Shown here: piece after piece, positions 1-9,347 of the stretch | How positions within the stretch are numbered: the first letter of the stretch is position 1 | Layout of the letters: each line of letters starts with the position of its first letter | Source of the DNA: a virus | Length of the DNA: 51,736 bases | Virus record (IMG/VR): IMGVR_UViG_3300025864_000003 | Coordinates: 1 to 51,736 of that record | Direction: 5' to 3' (one strand) | Notes under the pieces: model-generated | Databases searched by the model: none | Seen by the model: only the letters and a program-made list of their open reading frames with translations | What the model was told of the DNA's origin: nothing | Position numbers and translations under genes: made by a program

Positions 1-127
1 TCTTCCATGTTCTGTAGGTCAACTTGGGTAGCAAACCAGTTCATTTTTGCTGTTTCAAGCGTGCCTATGATGATATCGTTTCTATCCAGAGTGGTGAGTA
101 CTGTCTGATCGTCATCTACCATGTTCA
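1..127. repeat. 127-bp terminal direct repeat, left copy
   Basis: Bases 1-127 are identical to 51610-51736. A perfect 127-bp overlap is what assemblers leave when a circular or circularly permuted molecule is closed with k=127, so this is more likely an assembly overlap than a biological terminal repeat. A reading frame runs through it without interruption, which supports true circularity. Confidence 0.95.
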
Positions 128-365
128 CTATCACCAGGATGTCTACCACGTCCTTGTTCGCTACCATATCCAGCACGCAGCTTAGGATGTCGTTCATCTC
201 TTCTCCTGAGTCAAGTCCCGAGCCCTCGTCTGGTCTGGGCAGAATTGCCACGCTAGAGTCTTCTCCTTCTGGGTCGTTGACAGCAAGCACGTCCCCAGAC
301 AACTCCCAGTCTGTACTCTCTTCCAGCTCGCGCAGCTGACGCAGCGTGTCGTCACCGTCATTCAT
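1..365 (-). CDS. hypothetical acidic protein, 5' part (gene crosses the circle junction)
   Basis: This is the N-terminal part of a 128-aa protein that starts at 365 (ATG after an AGGGAGAGG ribosome-binding site) and continues through the junction. On the circle its TGA lies at 51588-51590, overlapping the next start (ATGA). The N-terminal half is rich in Asp/Glu and Ser; the C-terminal half has a hydrophobic stretch (DVVDILVIVNMV) followed by a Thr/Asp-rich tail. I do not recognise the family. It sits between two membrane-protein genes at the end of the virion block, so a role in lysis or tail assembly is possible but only inferred. Confidence 0.75.
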   Translation of the reverse strand, partial: MNDGDDTLRQLRELEESTDWELSGDVLAVNDPEGEDSSVAILPRPDEGSGLDSGEEMNDILSCVLDMVANKDVVDILVIVNMVDDDQTVLTTLDRNDIIIGTLETAKMNWFATQVDLQNME

Positions 366-421
366 ATCCTCTCCCTGTTGACCTGTTCTTATTCTATCAC
401 TAATTGCGGACCTGGCAACCC

Positions 422-826
422 TCAGCGGGCGAGCAGAATGATGGTCGGGACGGCAGCGAAGATGGCCATAAGAATCGCAAGACCCCACGCAGAGGTTGAG
501 CTGGCGCCCTTTTTCTCACCGCCGTGTGTGTCAAGGCGCGAAGCGAGAAGGCCGATCTTCTCGACCATCACCTGATGAGCGATGTCGTACTCCCCACGGG
601 AAATCTTTGTGGCGCTCAAATCACTCAGCGCAGACCGCCACTCGTTCTGCTGGTGAGAACGTTCGGAGGCGAGCTTGTCCTGGTTCTCTGAGCGCTCGGC
701 CGCAAGGCGTTCTGCCTTGTCAACCGCTTTCGTCGCTGCCGACATGGCGATCCCCGTAGCTTCACCTTCTGCTGCGAAGAGGGTCTCAATATGCTCCTTC
801 AGTGTGTCAACGGTCCACTCGCTCAT
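422..826 (-). CDS. coiled-coil membrane protein (possible holin or spanin-like)
   Basis: A 134-aa protein. Residues 1 to about 105 are helical and charged, with an Ala/Glu/Arg-rich coiled-coil pattern; residues about 113-133 form one hydrophobic C-terminal segment ending in Arg (SAWGLAILMAIFAAVPTIIL). A C-tail-anchored coiled coil downstream of the fibre genes is a common form of phage lysis accessory or tail-associated protein. It lies 10 bp after the large fibre gene and is followed by the junction gene and a two-helix holin-like gene, so this end of the operon looks like a lysis module. No family could be assigned. Confidence 0.75.
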   Translation of the reverse strand: MSEWTVDTLKEHIETLFAAEGEATGIAMSAATKAVDKAERLAAERSENQDKLASERSHQQNEWRSALSDLSATKISRGEYDIAHQVMVEKIGLLASRLDTHGGEKKGASSTSAWGLAILMAIFAAVPTIILLAR

Positions 827-835
827 CGTTTCCCT

Positions 836-2806
836 TCATTCTACTTCACGAACTGTTATCTTGACTAGGCCCGAGGGGCCTTCCTTCAGTGATCTAGCAG
901 CTTGCTTGAACTCTATCCCATCCATGATGCCAGTATACACCCCGTTGTATCTATCCTCAAAGGTGGACCGGGTGTCAGCGGCTTGGAACAGAGCGGCAAT
1001 AGCCTCCTCTGGATTTTCACGCCAGCTTCCATTACCCGCTCCCGTCCGACAGTCGAGGTTGTATGTGTGCTTGGGGGTCTTTACGAAGTCCCAGATGACG
1101 ACAGTACCCCTCGTCACGGGGGAGACGGAGTGAGTGTAGTCGGGGGTCATTCCCATAGTCGTCTGGATGGAGTAGCCCTGCTGGTTTATGGGGAAGCGTG
1201 TTTCATGCGGACTGAAGGCAACCCCATCCGCCGTGCCGTACTCGCCATCTATCAGCCAGCTCAGTGGCCTGATGGTGGCACCGTCAGGCAATAGGTCATG
1301 CGACACCGAGGCATACCTGTAGTCCTTCTTCATCGTGCCGGTGTGGAATGTGGTGGGTGACTGCGTAAGCCAACCGACGTTGTTGCAACCGCCGGCGGTG
1401 AGTGCCCATCCGACGCTGTGGTTGTAGAGAAGTAAACCCGCCGTTCCGGCAGTAGTCACGTTGACGGGGATAGAGAAGTGAGTATCATCTATTCTCGTTG
1501 CTACATAGGAGCCGTTGATGGTCGGGTTGGAGTTGCTCCCCGTGATGACCACGACCTGAGCTGTAGCCGCCAGTATGCCGTGAGCTGCTGATGTGGTGAC
1601 AATGGTGGGGTTGGCCAGAGTGTTCCCCGTAATGGTGAGAATCTTAGCGTCCTCACCCCTGGAGTAGGGGGCAAACAATTTGCCTCCGCGATAAGCGATA
1701 GACGGACGGAAGATGGACGTAGATAGTGACGGGGAAGTCGAAACAGCATTGGCGGTCTTATAGCGTATGACAACAACGCCCCTGCCGCCTGCGCCGCCCC
1801 AGCCGCCTTCACCTGCACCACCACCACCACCACCAGTGTTGATGATGCCAAAACCGCCCCAACCTCCACCCGATATCCCCCCGCCTCCACCGTATCCTGC
1901 CCCACCGGGGGTACCCGTGGAATACATGCCGCCACCGCCACCACCCGCGTAACCCGTCGACTGACCCGAGATACTGCTAACCAGTCCCGTCCCGCCATTA
2001 CCGGCTTTCTGTGCCTCCGTGCTGGCGACGGCCTCCCAGGGTGAAAATCCATATCCGTTTACGTTGCCAGCGTAGGCCCTGATATAGTAGCTGGTGCTCG
2101 GGAACAGTCTCTCCATGATGAGGCTGAACGCTCCCACCGCGCCGCCAGCCACCCCGACAGTTCCCTGCTGGGATGCCGGCCATTGGTGTACACAAAAGCC
2201 GTGGTCCTGGATAGCCCTGCCGCCGTCAGAGACTATGGTGCCATTGCACCTCAGGCGGGTGGACCAAGCGTAGTCGCAGGCTTGGGTGGATAGTATGGGA
2301 ACCGTTGTCTGATCCGGAGCCTCCGGGGGGGGCGGCGGGGCAGGTGGGGCGACGTATGCGGGCTCATACGTTATGCTGCACGTTATCTGGTCGATATTGA
2401 CGTTGACCGCCGCTCCGGTAGTTCTGCCGATGTACACCATCGAGGACCACGCCGGCTGGTTGACCATTGCGGGGGTGACGCCCGCCAGGGGCATGCCGCC
2501 AGTCATCCAGCGCCCAGACACGGCCCCCGTATCGTAGGCCACCCTGACGCCATTTTGTTCGAGCCATACATAGCTACCGGCGTGACTTCCCCACCAAAAA
2601 GCAGCTGTACTAATATTTGTAATGGTGGCATCGGCCGGTATGGAGAAGCCGTAGCCTGAAGCATACCCCCACTTCTCTGAATCGTTTGCCTGAAGCCTCA
2701 ATATGGCAAGATAAGAGTCCCAATACTGAAGGAAGCTGGCATTGAAGTTGGTCCACCTCTCCGAGCATGTAGTCGCGGTGGCTGTTCTGGTTACCGTTAC
2801 TGACAT
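836..2806 (-). CDS. glycine-rich tail fibre protein (downstream half of a split domain)
   Basis: A 656-aa predicted receptor-binding fibre. Residues 1 to about 155 look like a beta-rich head domain; a proline-rich linker (APPAPPPPP) leads to an FN3-like domain ending near residue 260. Residues about 265-350 are a glycine-rich block closing with GGRGVVVIRY, the normal ending of the phage glycine-rich domain, but its usual opening (EVLVVAGGGG) is found in the upstream protein instead. The C-terminal half carries a SHDLLPDGATI segment that resembles SHDVLPTGGII in the upstream fibre. The start at 2806 overlaps the previous stop (TAATG), so the two fibres are translationally coupled. Confidence 0.85.
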   Translation of the reverse strand: MSVTVTRTATATTCSERWTNFNASFLQYWDSYLAILRLQANDSEKWGYASGYGFSIPADATITNISTAAFWWGSHAGSYVWLEQNGVRVAYDTGAVSGRWMTGGMPLAGVTPAMVNQPAWSSMVYIGRTTGAAVNVNIDQITCSITYEPAYVAPPAPPPPPEAPDQTTVPILSTQACDYAWSTRLRCNGTIVSDGGRAIQDHGFCVHQWPASQQGTVGVAGGAVGAFSLIMERLFPSTSYYIRAYAGNVNGYGFSPWEAVASTEAQKAGNGGTGLVSSISGQSTGYAGGGGGGMYSTGTPGGAGYGGGGGISGGGWGGFGIINTGGGGGGAGEGGWGGAGGRGVVVIRYKTANAVSTSPSLSTSIFRPSIAYRGGKLFAPYSRGEDAKILTITGNTLANPTIVTTSAAHGILAATAQVVVITGSNSNPTINGSYVATRIDDTHFSIPVNVTTAGTAGLLLYNHSVGWALTAGGCNNVGWLTQSPTTFHTGTMKKDYRYASVSHDLLPDGATIRPLSWLIDGEYGTADGVAFSPHETRFPINQQGYSIQTTMGMTPDYTHSVSPVTRGTVVIWDFVKTPKHTYNLDCRTGAGNGSWRENPEEAIAALFQAADTRSTFEDRYNGVYTGIMDGIEFKQAARSLKEGPSGLVKITVREVE

Positions 2807-4623
2807 TAGGTTGACCACCCTCTTTCTCCGGGTGCACCCTTGCCGCCGCCGCCGCCCGCAGGATACGGGGCGATTGTGCTGCCCGAACTACCTCCGCCGA
2901 AGCCATGACCATCGGTACCAGCGCCGCCAGCCGTAACACTGTTGCCATTTACGCCACCACCACCACCGGAACCACCGGCCTGACCAGCTGTTTCGAACTT
3001 ACCCCCGCCACCGCCGCCCTTGGCGGTCTTTGAACCGAAGATGGAGTCTCCTCCGAGCCCACCATTTGTTGCGCCCGCTCCGCCCACAATTCCCTGCCCG
3101 CCGCCCGCGCCAACAGTTACGGCCATACTTCCACTAAGTGTCTCTAGTCCCGCCAGGACACCGCCGCCGCCGCCGCCGCCCGAGGAGCCGCCACCGCCGC
3201 CCGCAACCACAAGAACCTCTGCGGCTATGGGAGAGAGCAGGTTGCCGTACTTATCGACACGCGGAGGACACACCAGTACTCCCGTGTCTATAAAGGTGTG
3301 GATCGTGTACTCTCCAACGTGTGTGATGATGCCCCCGGTGGGGAGTACGTCGTGAGATGTTTCGGTAAGAATGCGCGTATCAGACCCCGCGCCGGGGAAG
3401 TCCAGGAGCCCTGAGTCCCCGCGTCCGCCGAAGACGAAGGAATGTCCGCCATCATCCATGTCCCAGCGCCAGCAAGCTCTCTCGGTAAGGAAATACTCAT
3501 CCTTGACGCCGATGCACGCCGCCCTGATTCTGTTGTCATTGTCAATAGATGCGGGAACTTCTGTCTTCTCTGGCTCGTCCCCTATCTCGAAGAGGAGGGC
3601 CGACACTCCACCCGCAAGCCGATAGACGGCACCCTTGCCCACACCGGGGACATGACTTTCAAAGTATCCGCCAACGTCAACGTTTCCGAGGTAGCCCACG
3701 GCACAGGTTGCTATGTAGCCAGCCGGGAACTCGGCGGCCTGTTCCGTAACCATGGCCGAAGTTGCTGGTTCATAGGTCAGTTTGTAGACATATGATCTAC
3801 CATTTTGCGCCACCACCCAATACACTGCATTGCCCGCCGACACCAGGGCCTTGGACTCGTTTGTACCATTGAGGAACGCGGGAACCTTCTGCGTGTATAC
3901 TCCGGTAGTAGAGTCAACAAGCCCTGCCCCGAGGGCTGTCGCCGCGAAGAGGAAGCCCCCGTTGTAGGCCATGTGCTCGATGGGGGAGATGGTGCGAAGG
4001 TCCGTGGGGGTGGTCGCCCCGAACTTCTCAAAGGTTCCGACAGCCGCGCCCTTGTTGGACCAGATGCCCGTTGAGTCACCTCCGGAAACACAGAAGTAGA
4101 GGCTTGTACCGTCAGTAGTGAATCCACCTATCGTGTTATTTATCGCGGTGCCGCCAATGGTCGCGTCATTCCACGTTACGCCATCGTCGTTTGTATACTT
4201 CAGCGTGCCGAGCGAACCCCCCATCCAGATGTAACCACAGGCCGAGAAGACGGGACCAGCGGTGTTCGGCGCTTCGGTGCTGACTATGGGGGGGAGCAAC
4301 CTAAGACGACCACTCACGGAGACATCCATGTATGAACTTTCGAGATATCGCGAGTCCACGGAGGACTGTGCGTCAAGAGTCTTCTGGCCCTCACCCTGCA
4401 CCCAGTCCAGGTGAGCGATGGCCTTATCACCCTCCGTATCTCTTACATCGAACACGCCCCCGGACTGAGTGGGGGTGCCGCCGCTGGCGTTCATGGGGAC
4501 GTTGGGCTTGTCTTTGCCGTGGATGAGGTTGCCGAGGTTGTCGGTTGTCGTACTATCTGGGTATAGATAGTACTCCTTGGCGTCCGCACCGGTCCCCAGT
4601 CTGAGATCAGCGTCCCCCTTCAT
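2806..4623 (-). CDS. tail fibre / virion protein with truncated glycine-rich C-terminus
   Basis: A 605-aa predicted virion protein. The middle (about residues 95-450) has many short beta repeats with aromatic and Gly turns, like a beta-propeller (LKYTNDDGVTW, IEHMAYNGGFLFAAT). From about residue 470 it enters a glycine-rich domain with the canonical opening AEVLVVAGGGGG, but it stops at GERGWST without the usual GGxVVIRY close; that close lies in the next gene. The start at 4623 overlaps the upstream stop (TGATG) and has GGAG nine bases upstream; a longer start at 4662 would overlap the adaptor gene. Probably part of the host-recognition apparatus. Confidence 0.85.
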   Translation of the reverse strand: MKGDADLRLGTGADAKEYYLYPDSTTTDNLGNLIHGKDKPNVPMNASGGTPTQSGGVFDVRDTEGDKAIAHLDWVQGEGQKTLDAQSSVDSRYLESSYMDVSVSGRLRLLPPIVSTEAPNTAGPVFSACGYIWMGGSLGTLKYTNDDGVTWNDATIGGTAINNTIGGFTTDGTSLYFCVSGGDSTGIWSNKGAAVGTFEKFGATTPTDLRTISPIEHMAYNGGFLFAATALGAGLVDSTTGVYTQKVPAFLNGTNESKALVSAGNAVYWVVAQNGRSYVYKLTYEPATSAMVTEQAAEFPAGYIATCAVGYLGNVDVGGYFESHVPGVGKGAVYRLAGGVSALLFEIGDEPEKTEVPASIDNDNRIRAACIGVKDEYFLTERACWRWDMDDGGHSFVFGGRGDSGLLDFPGAGSDTRILTETSHDVLPTGGIITHVGEYTIHTFIDTGVLVCPPRVDKYGNLLSPIAAEVLVVAGGGGGSSGGGGGGGVLAGLETLSGSMAVTVGAGGGQGIVGGAGATNGGLGGDSIFGSKTAKGGGGGGKFETAGQAGGSGGGGGVNGNSVTAGGAGTDGHGFGGGSSGSTIAPYPAGGGGGKGAPGERGWST

Positions 4624-5417
4624 CAGCTCATGCTCCAAGGAAGTTGCTTGCCCTGTTGGCACTGTGCCTGATACTGGAGGAAGAAGCTATTGGATGCGTC
4701 ATTCATCTGTCGCGGAGAGAGGTTTCCCTGACCAACGGTGGCTAGGGCGGTGTCTGCGCGCATGCGCGCGGCCTGCTTCTGATTCAGAAGGGAATAGGTA
4801 GCGTAACTGATGATGGGTGCATTGGCCCTGTCTGTCACATTCAGAGTACCACCCACCAGCGCGGGTCGACATACAATGTTGGCCCTGAGGGTTCCGCTGG
4901 GAGCGCCACCATACCACCGCAACACCAAGTCATCCCCACTTCTGTATGTAGTGTACTTACTTCTCTTTATCTTGGCGACCGTGGTCCCCGTGGTTGCAAC
5001 CATCGTAACCACTTCCGCCCCGACCGTAGTAAAGGTATACTCCGGGGCATTACTCATCACCTCGGTGGTGGGGTTGTAGAAATAGGGGAAGACGCTGTTG
5101 ATACCGGCGTTGATAGCCTGCGTTACCAGGGTCTCGCTCCAGTAGACGTGATCGAAGTCAAACGTCACGGCAGCTTCCGGGGAGGGCGGGTCTTCAAAGT
5201 CGAACACTCCCGAGGAGAAGTCCATAACGCCCGTGAAGTCTCGTACCTCATCGACATAGCAGGCGAAGTTATCGTTGTCAAGAACGGTGCGGGCCTGAGG
5301 TGCAACAAGGAACACGGTAGATATGCCGTCGCCAACGGCACCGGACGACCCCCGCTCGATGGTGTTCTCAAGTTCATCATTTACCAGCATAAGTAGGTCT
5401 GTCAATGTCACCAACAT
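4623..5417 (-). CDS. putative head-tail adaptor / neck protein
   Basis: A 264-aa protein starting at 5417 with AGGAGG upstream. The N-terminus (LTDLLMLVNDELENT) is helical, a beta-rich middle follows, and the C-terminal part (YATYSLLNQKQAARMRADTALA) is a long helix. An N-terminal helix, beta insert and C-terminal helix with a YWSETLVTQAINAGI segment fit podovirus adaptor or connector proteins. In podoviruses such genes lie near portal and fibre genes; here it directly precedes the two fibre genes. Sequence alone does not separate an adaptor from another minor virion protein. Confidence 0.6.
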   Translation of the reverse strand: MLVTLTDLLMLVNDELENTIERGSSGAVGDGISTVFLVAPQARTVLDNDNFACYVDEVRDFTGVMDFSSGVFDFEDPPSPEAAVTFDFDHVYWSETLVTQAINAGINSVFPYFYNPTTEVMSNAPEYTFTTVGAEVVTMVATTGTTVAKIKRSKYTTYRSGDDLVLRWYGGAPSGTLRANIVCRPALVGGTLNVTDRANAPIISYATYSLLNQKQAARMRADTALATVGQGNLSPRQMNDASNSFFLQYQAQCQQGKQLPWSMS

Positions 5418-5442
5418 GCGATAGCACCTCCTCGTCCCATCT

Positions 5443-6828
5443 TTATAATGTTACACCAGTAGGTATAGGTTCTTTTCCGTAAGTAAGTCTAAAGCCTCGC
5501 CCTCGCCGGGTGTAGAAGTCGACCACTTCCCCGTAGCTGATCCCGTCCGCATTCACGGCATAGGCGCGTACATGATAGACCTGACCCTGGATGAGGCCCT
5601 CTATCTGGTCTACGAATGGTACCAGGGAGCCAAAGGCAACGACGAGGAACCCTCCCGAGGCCGTCTGCGCATTGGTGGTCGTGGCGGGGCGACCCATGAT
5701 ACGATATCCATTGGTGACAGAACTCAGCTTCCCGCTGCGGTAGTGAGCCTTGCTCCCCGAATTCCAGATGTGCGTGTCAAGGTCAACAGCCCCGATTGTT
5801 CCGCTGTCATTAGTCGAGAACGTAGAGATGCGGGCCGCTGCCGTAGTAGCATCGAGACAGAGTCCCGAGATGTCAAAGTAGAAGGCCGGGGTCGAATAGG
5901 AACTGGTCTCGCACTTGGCTCGCGACCATTGAGCGACTGTCTGCCCCGTGGTGTTGTCCTGAAGCACACCGCAGCGCAGCCACGCCTCGCCCTGAGACAG
6001 CGGATTGAGCGTCACGTATAGAGCCGCGCGATAGCACATTCCGTAGTAGGAGCCCTGAGAGGAACGAACGCGCAGGGCCATGACATCGCCATCCGACCAG
6101 TTGGTGGCGTTGTTCGCGAAAGATTTCTCAGCGATCTGGACAGTCAGCCCGGGACTGGCCTGCACCACCTCGCTCGCCGCCACCTCAGTACCATCGGTCT
6201 CATTGTAGAGCTGCACCTTGCCGTAGCGGGTGGCGTTGTCGGAGCTAAGAACCGCCTCAAGTGTCCAAGGAGTATCACCAAAGAGAGCGGCGAAGTCGCT
6301 TGACTGCTTTGTGAACCAGGAGCAACGCTTGTCCTCGGCGGTGTAGTCGCCGCTGTTGTGGCGAATGGCGAAGGTATTGGTGATTGCAGTGGCGGAGAAG
6401 TTGTCCGTAAGCAAAGGAATCTGCAAGCGCGTTTTGGTGGCGACCTTCTGCACGATGACGATGCGGCAGGTGGCGACAGTGACTTCTGAGTTGACGCTTG
6501 TCTGTGGCAGAGACAAGGCATAGACGTGCTTTCCCCAAGTGGGAATGAATGGGGCAGAGCGCAGGCGGGTTGAAACGGTCGTGCTTGCGACGGGCGTCAG
6601 CGTTGCCAGGACCGCATCGCCGTCGCTGTGGTCAACGAGAGCGATGCCATCGGCATAATTGGACGTAAGGGTGTTCTTGTATACTACCTCAAGATAGTAG
6701 GATGCGCCATCGAACCACGAGGGATCAAGGTAGATGTAGCTGCTGGCAATAGCCGTGCGTGGTGCAGCCGCAAGACTGCCTTGTGCCTTGTCGAGCATCT
6801 CGTAGTTGTGAACAAGATTTGCGGACAT
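5443..6828 (-). CDS. virion / tail protein with C-terminal FN3-like domain
   Basis: A 461-aa beta-rich protein without a signal peptide or membrane segment. The first ~300 residues contain repeated jelly-roll-like strands with many Thr/Ser/Asn; residues about 405-450 (LIQGQVYHVRAYAVNADGIS) match the F and G strands of a fibronectin-III-type domain, and the same motif (SYYIRAYAGNVNGYGFSP) is in the 836-2806 fibre. It lies between the beta-helix protein and the adaptor. Most likely a structural protein of the tail or baseplate, perhaps carbohydrate-binding. Confidence 0.75.
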   Translation of the reverse strand: MSANLVHNYEMLDKAQGSLAAAPRTAIASSYIYLDPSWFDGASYYLEVVYKNTLTSNYADGIALVDHSDGDAVLATLTPVASTTVSTRLRSAPFIPTWGKHVYALSLPQTSVNSEVTVATCRIVIVQKVATKTRLQIPLLTDNFSATAITNTFAIRHNSGDYTAEDKRCSWFTKQSSDFAALFGDTPWTLEAVLSSDNATRYGKVQLYNETDGTEVAASEVVQASPGLTVQIAEKSFANNATNWSDGDVMALRVRSSQGSYYGMCYRAALYVTLNPLSQGEAWLRCGVLQDNTTGQTVAQWSRAKCETSSYSTPAFYFDISGLCLDATTAAARISTFSTNDSGTIGAVDLDTHIWNSGSKAHYRSGKLSSVTNGYRIMGRPATTTNAQTASGGFLVVAFGSLVPFVDQIEGLIQGQVYHVRAYAVNADGISYGEVVDFYTRRGRGFRLTYGKEPIPTGVTL

Positions 6829-6837
6829 GCGATCTTC

Positions 6838-8028
6838 CTAGACTAGTGTTGGTAGAGTAAAGCCACTGTAGCCGCCCTCAATGGAGGGGTTTTGGGAGGC
6901 GAAGCCGTGTAGCGTTGACCCGCCGAAGTGAAGGTTGGCGCAGTCAATGAAGTAGCCCCACCCATAGTTTTGGTTCTGCCATGGGACTGGACCAATCAGC
7001 GTGTCGGAGACGGTGACGCCACCCGTAACGTTGCCGCACATCCAGAGCTTGCCACCGCCGCTAAGGTTCGGGTAACTGAGCCCGGCGATAACCCGCGTCA
7101 TGTCAATCGTGTTGCCAGAGAAGACCCAATCCATGTTGGGCGCATGAGCGTCGCCCGTGGTGGCGCGTGTGTTCAGGGTGGCGGAGGGAGCCGGTCCGAG
7201 GAAGTTTCCCGTGCAGAGGACGTGGGCCACACGGTTGAACTCCAGGGTATATGACCAAGCCCACACGGGATCGTGGCTGCGCCCCGACCCGTCACTACCC
7301 TCAACATAGTTGCCGATTACGTTGATCTTCCCGTTGCCGTAGTCCTGCGCGTTGTAAACGTGGTTGGGGTTGTCGTCATCAATGGAGATGGACTCGGCAC
7401 CGCTAACCTCGAAGTAGTTGTTCGTGAGATTGAGGTTGTAGTAGCCAGGATAGTCTCCGGTCCCGTGACCGGCGGCATAGCGCCTACCGTTGCACTCGAA
7501 TATCATGCGTTCCTGATACTCGAAGTAACAGTGATCGAAGGTGATGTCGTGCATCGCCTCGCCTAGCACTCCGCTGTCACCGATGTGGACGCCGTTGCCT
7601 CCGGTGGGGAGTGTCGAGGTGCAGAAGTAACAGTTGCGGAAAATGATGTCATGACACCCCCCAGCGTAGGCGGTTTGATGGCTGATTTCAACGACGCCGC
7701 GTTCGGCGCTGTCTACATAGTTGTTGCCGGTGAAGCGATAGCCGTCATAGACTAGGGGGTTCTCGGTGGTGCCGTGTTGGGTGGTGATGTGAAGGGTACC
7801 AACATCGGTGTATTCAGTGTTGGGGTCAGGACCTACGTTGTTCCACGGTGTGTAGATGTCCCTATTATCGGTGTGTGGGTCTGCCGTAGTCGGGTCGTGC
7901 GACTTGCTCCAACAGGTACCATAGCGCGTCAGGATACCGCCGCCCAGGTCGGTGATTGTTCCGCCACCAATAGCGTGATCGCGCGATATGCCGGTAACTT
8001 CCGTCGTGATGACGGTCGGAGCTGTCAT
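6838..8028 (-). CDS. right-handed beta-helix tailspike-like protein
   Basis: A 396-aa protein with the short repeating turns of a pectate-lyase-type beta-helix: successive HDIIFRNCYF, HDITFDHCYFEY, YNLNLTNNYFEV, KINVIGNYVEG and MDWVFSGNTID segments, each a beta strand followed by Asn/Cys ladder positions. Such folds make tailspike depolymerases and receptor-binding proteins. No catalytic residues can be assigned from sequence. The start at 8028 follows the lectin-like gene after 7 bp. The regular hydrophobic-Asn-X-hydrophobic spacing makes the fold call fairly safe; enzyme activity is inference. Confidence 0.8.
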   Translation of the reverse strand: MTAPTVITTEVTGISRDHAIGGGTITDLGGGILTRYGTCWSKSHDPTTADPHTDNRDIYTPWNNVGPDPNTEYTDVGTLHITTQHGTTENPLVYDGYRFTGNNYVDSAERGVVEISHQTAYAGGCHDIIFRNCYFCTSTLPTGGNGVHIGDSGVLGEAMHDITFDHCYFEYQERMIFECNGRRYAAGHGTGDYPGYYNLNLTNNYFEVSGAESISIDDDNPNHVYNAQDYGNGKINVIGNYVEGSDGSGRSHDPVWAWSYTLEFNRVAHVLCTGNFLGPAPSATLNTRATTGDAHAPNMDWVFSGNTIDMTRVIAGLSYPNLSGGGKLWMCGNVTGGVTVSDTLIGPVPWQNQNYGWGYFIDCANLHFGGSTLHGFASQNPSIEGGYSGFTLPTLV

Positions 8029-8035
8029 CGCATCA

Positions 8036-8551
8036 TCACCTGAACCTATAGCAGACGGAGTGCCCATTCCACATGCGTCGATAGAACCGGACCTTCTCCA
8101 TCATCTCCAGCTCGCCGACGCCCACGGTGGTGCCGTTGCTGGCCGTGACGTCGATGCGGTAGTAGGCATACGCCGTCGTATTCGCGATGTCGAAGACCTT
8201 GCGCACGTTTGGCGAAGTGGCCCAGTCGGTGATGTTCGTCTGAGTGTCTAGCGTGTCCCACGTCAAGCCGTCGTTACTGCCCTGGAACGTCCATGTTTTC
8301 GGAGGGAGGACGTAGGTGGTGGAGTTGCGCGACGTGACCGCATACCGCCTGATGAGGTGCGCTATCGGGAACTGGTACTGGAGCCAGCCGGTCGCACTGG
8401 GGGCGACCCACGCCGCGCCCCCGCCGACAGAGTTGGTGTGGTCGAACGCCCTCCATTCGACGTATGAGCTGGAGTTTCCGCTTGACGACGCCACGCCGCT
8501 AGGGGCCGTGGCGGAGGTCATCGCGGGGATGATGTTGGCGGTGTAGGTCAA
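8036..8551 (-). CDS. F5/8-type C (discoidin-like) carbohydrate-binding virion protein
   Basis: A 171-aa protein built of one discoidin-like jelly roll: the segments WRAFDHTNS, GWLQYQFPIAHLIRRYAVTSRN, PKTWTFQGSNDGLTWDTLDTQ and YYRIDVTASNG follow the order of F5/8C domains, which bind cell-surface sugars. A TTG start at 8551 overlaps the stop of the CHAP gene (TTGA), the tightest coupling available; an in-frame start at 8617 would overlap more. It lies between a cell-wall hydrolase and a tailspike-like gene, so host surface binding is its likely job. Confidence 0.8.
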   Translation of the reverse strand: MTYTANIIPAMTSATAPSGVASSSGNSSSYVEWRAFDHTNSVGGGAAWVAPSATGWLQYQFPIAHLIRRYAVTSRNSTTYVLPPKTWTFQGSNDGLTWDTLDTQTNITDWATSPNVRKVFDIANTTAYAYYRIDVTASNGTTVGVGELEMMEKVRFYRRMWNGHSVCYRFR

Positions 8552-9279
8552 GACTTCGGCGGGATGATGCGCCCGGCACTGGTCGCTTCGTAGCCGATAG
8601 TGCGGCTCTTGATGCACACCTCGCCGCCGTTGGCCTGGCTACCAGAAGTACTGGTATTGCCACCAATGGTCGGTACCCGGCTGTTTCTCACGGGTCCGGT
8701 GGAGACTTCTACGTGGCCGCCGTGGTAGCAGATGATTATGTCTCCAGCCTGCACGTCAGACCAATCAACCTTCTTCGCCTGCCAACCATGAGCCTTACGC
8801 CCCTCGCGGAATGCCCGCGCTAGGTTCGGCACGTAAGCGGCGTTGCCGTAGAAGAGGTCGTGCATGATGTTGCGCAATTTGTTGTAGTCATCCTTTGTGT
8901 CGTCAAGAATGTCGTTGATGATGGCTGCGCGGATTTGGTCCCAAATGGCGAAGGCTGCGCACCATGCGTAGCCGCCCGGAAGGTATACGGCATGGAGAAA
9001 GATGTCGACCCACTTGCCAGTGTTGCTGTCGCCTATCTCGTGAACGCCGACCTTAGCCCTGGCGACACGGACGGCGATCTGGCCGAAGGTGAGGGGGTGG
9101 AAGTGCCTCCATAGTGCGTTCTTGTTCGTAGTTGCCTTGCCGTAGTGGCCAGAGACACGCCAAGCCAGCCGGCGGGCACCGAGGCCCCACACCGCAGTCC
9201 CATAGTTTATCTTGGGGACTTCAAGCTTGTTCTTCTCGGCGTCGGCACGCATATCCTTCTTCAGCTGGATAATATTCAA
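8548..9279 (-). CDS. CHAP / NlpC-P60-like cell-wall hydrolase (endolysin or virion lysin)
   Basis: A 243-aa protein. The core begins near residue 75 (ARAKVGVHEIGDSNTGKWVD), carries the catalytic Cys in GYAWCAAFAIW, and the catalytic His in YHGGHVEVSTG, followed by GGNTS: the Cys-His order and spacing of CHAP amidase/endopeptidases in the TIGR02594-like group, except that ~50 helical residues separate the Cys helix from the His strand. These enzymes cut peptidoglycan. Its place in the virion gene block allows either an endolysin or a virion-associated lysin; the holin-like genes at the end of the same transcript favour a part in lysis. Confidence 0.85.
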   Translation of the reverse strand: MNIIQLKKDMRADAEKNKLEVPKINYGTAVWGLGARRLAWRVSGHYGKATTNKNALWRHFHPLTFGQIAVRVARAKVGVHEIGDSNTGKWVDIFLHAVYLPGGYAWCAAFAIWDQIRAAIINDILDDTKDDYNKLRNIMHDLFYGNAAYVPNLARAFREGRKAHGWQAKKVDWSDVQAGDIIICYHGGHVEVSTGPVRNSRVPTIGGNTSTSGSQANGGEVCIKSRTIGYEATSAGRIIPPKS

Positions 9280-9347
9280 AGTTCATCCTCCCGGAGAGAT
9301 GGGTATGGGAGGGACCTTTGACTGGTCCCTCCCAGTGAGGTTAGATT

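Noticed and set aside
1767-1952. Proline-rich frame (PPPP runs) on the plus strand
   Set aside because: It is the antisense of the glycine codons in the tail fibre gene; the same holds for the frame at 3020-3355.
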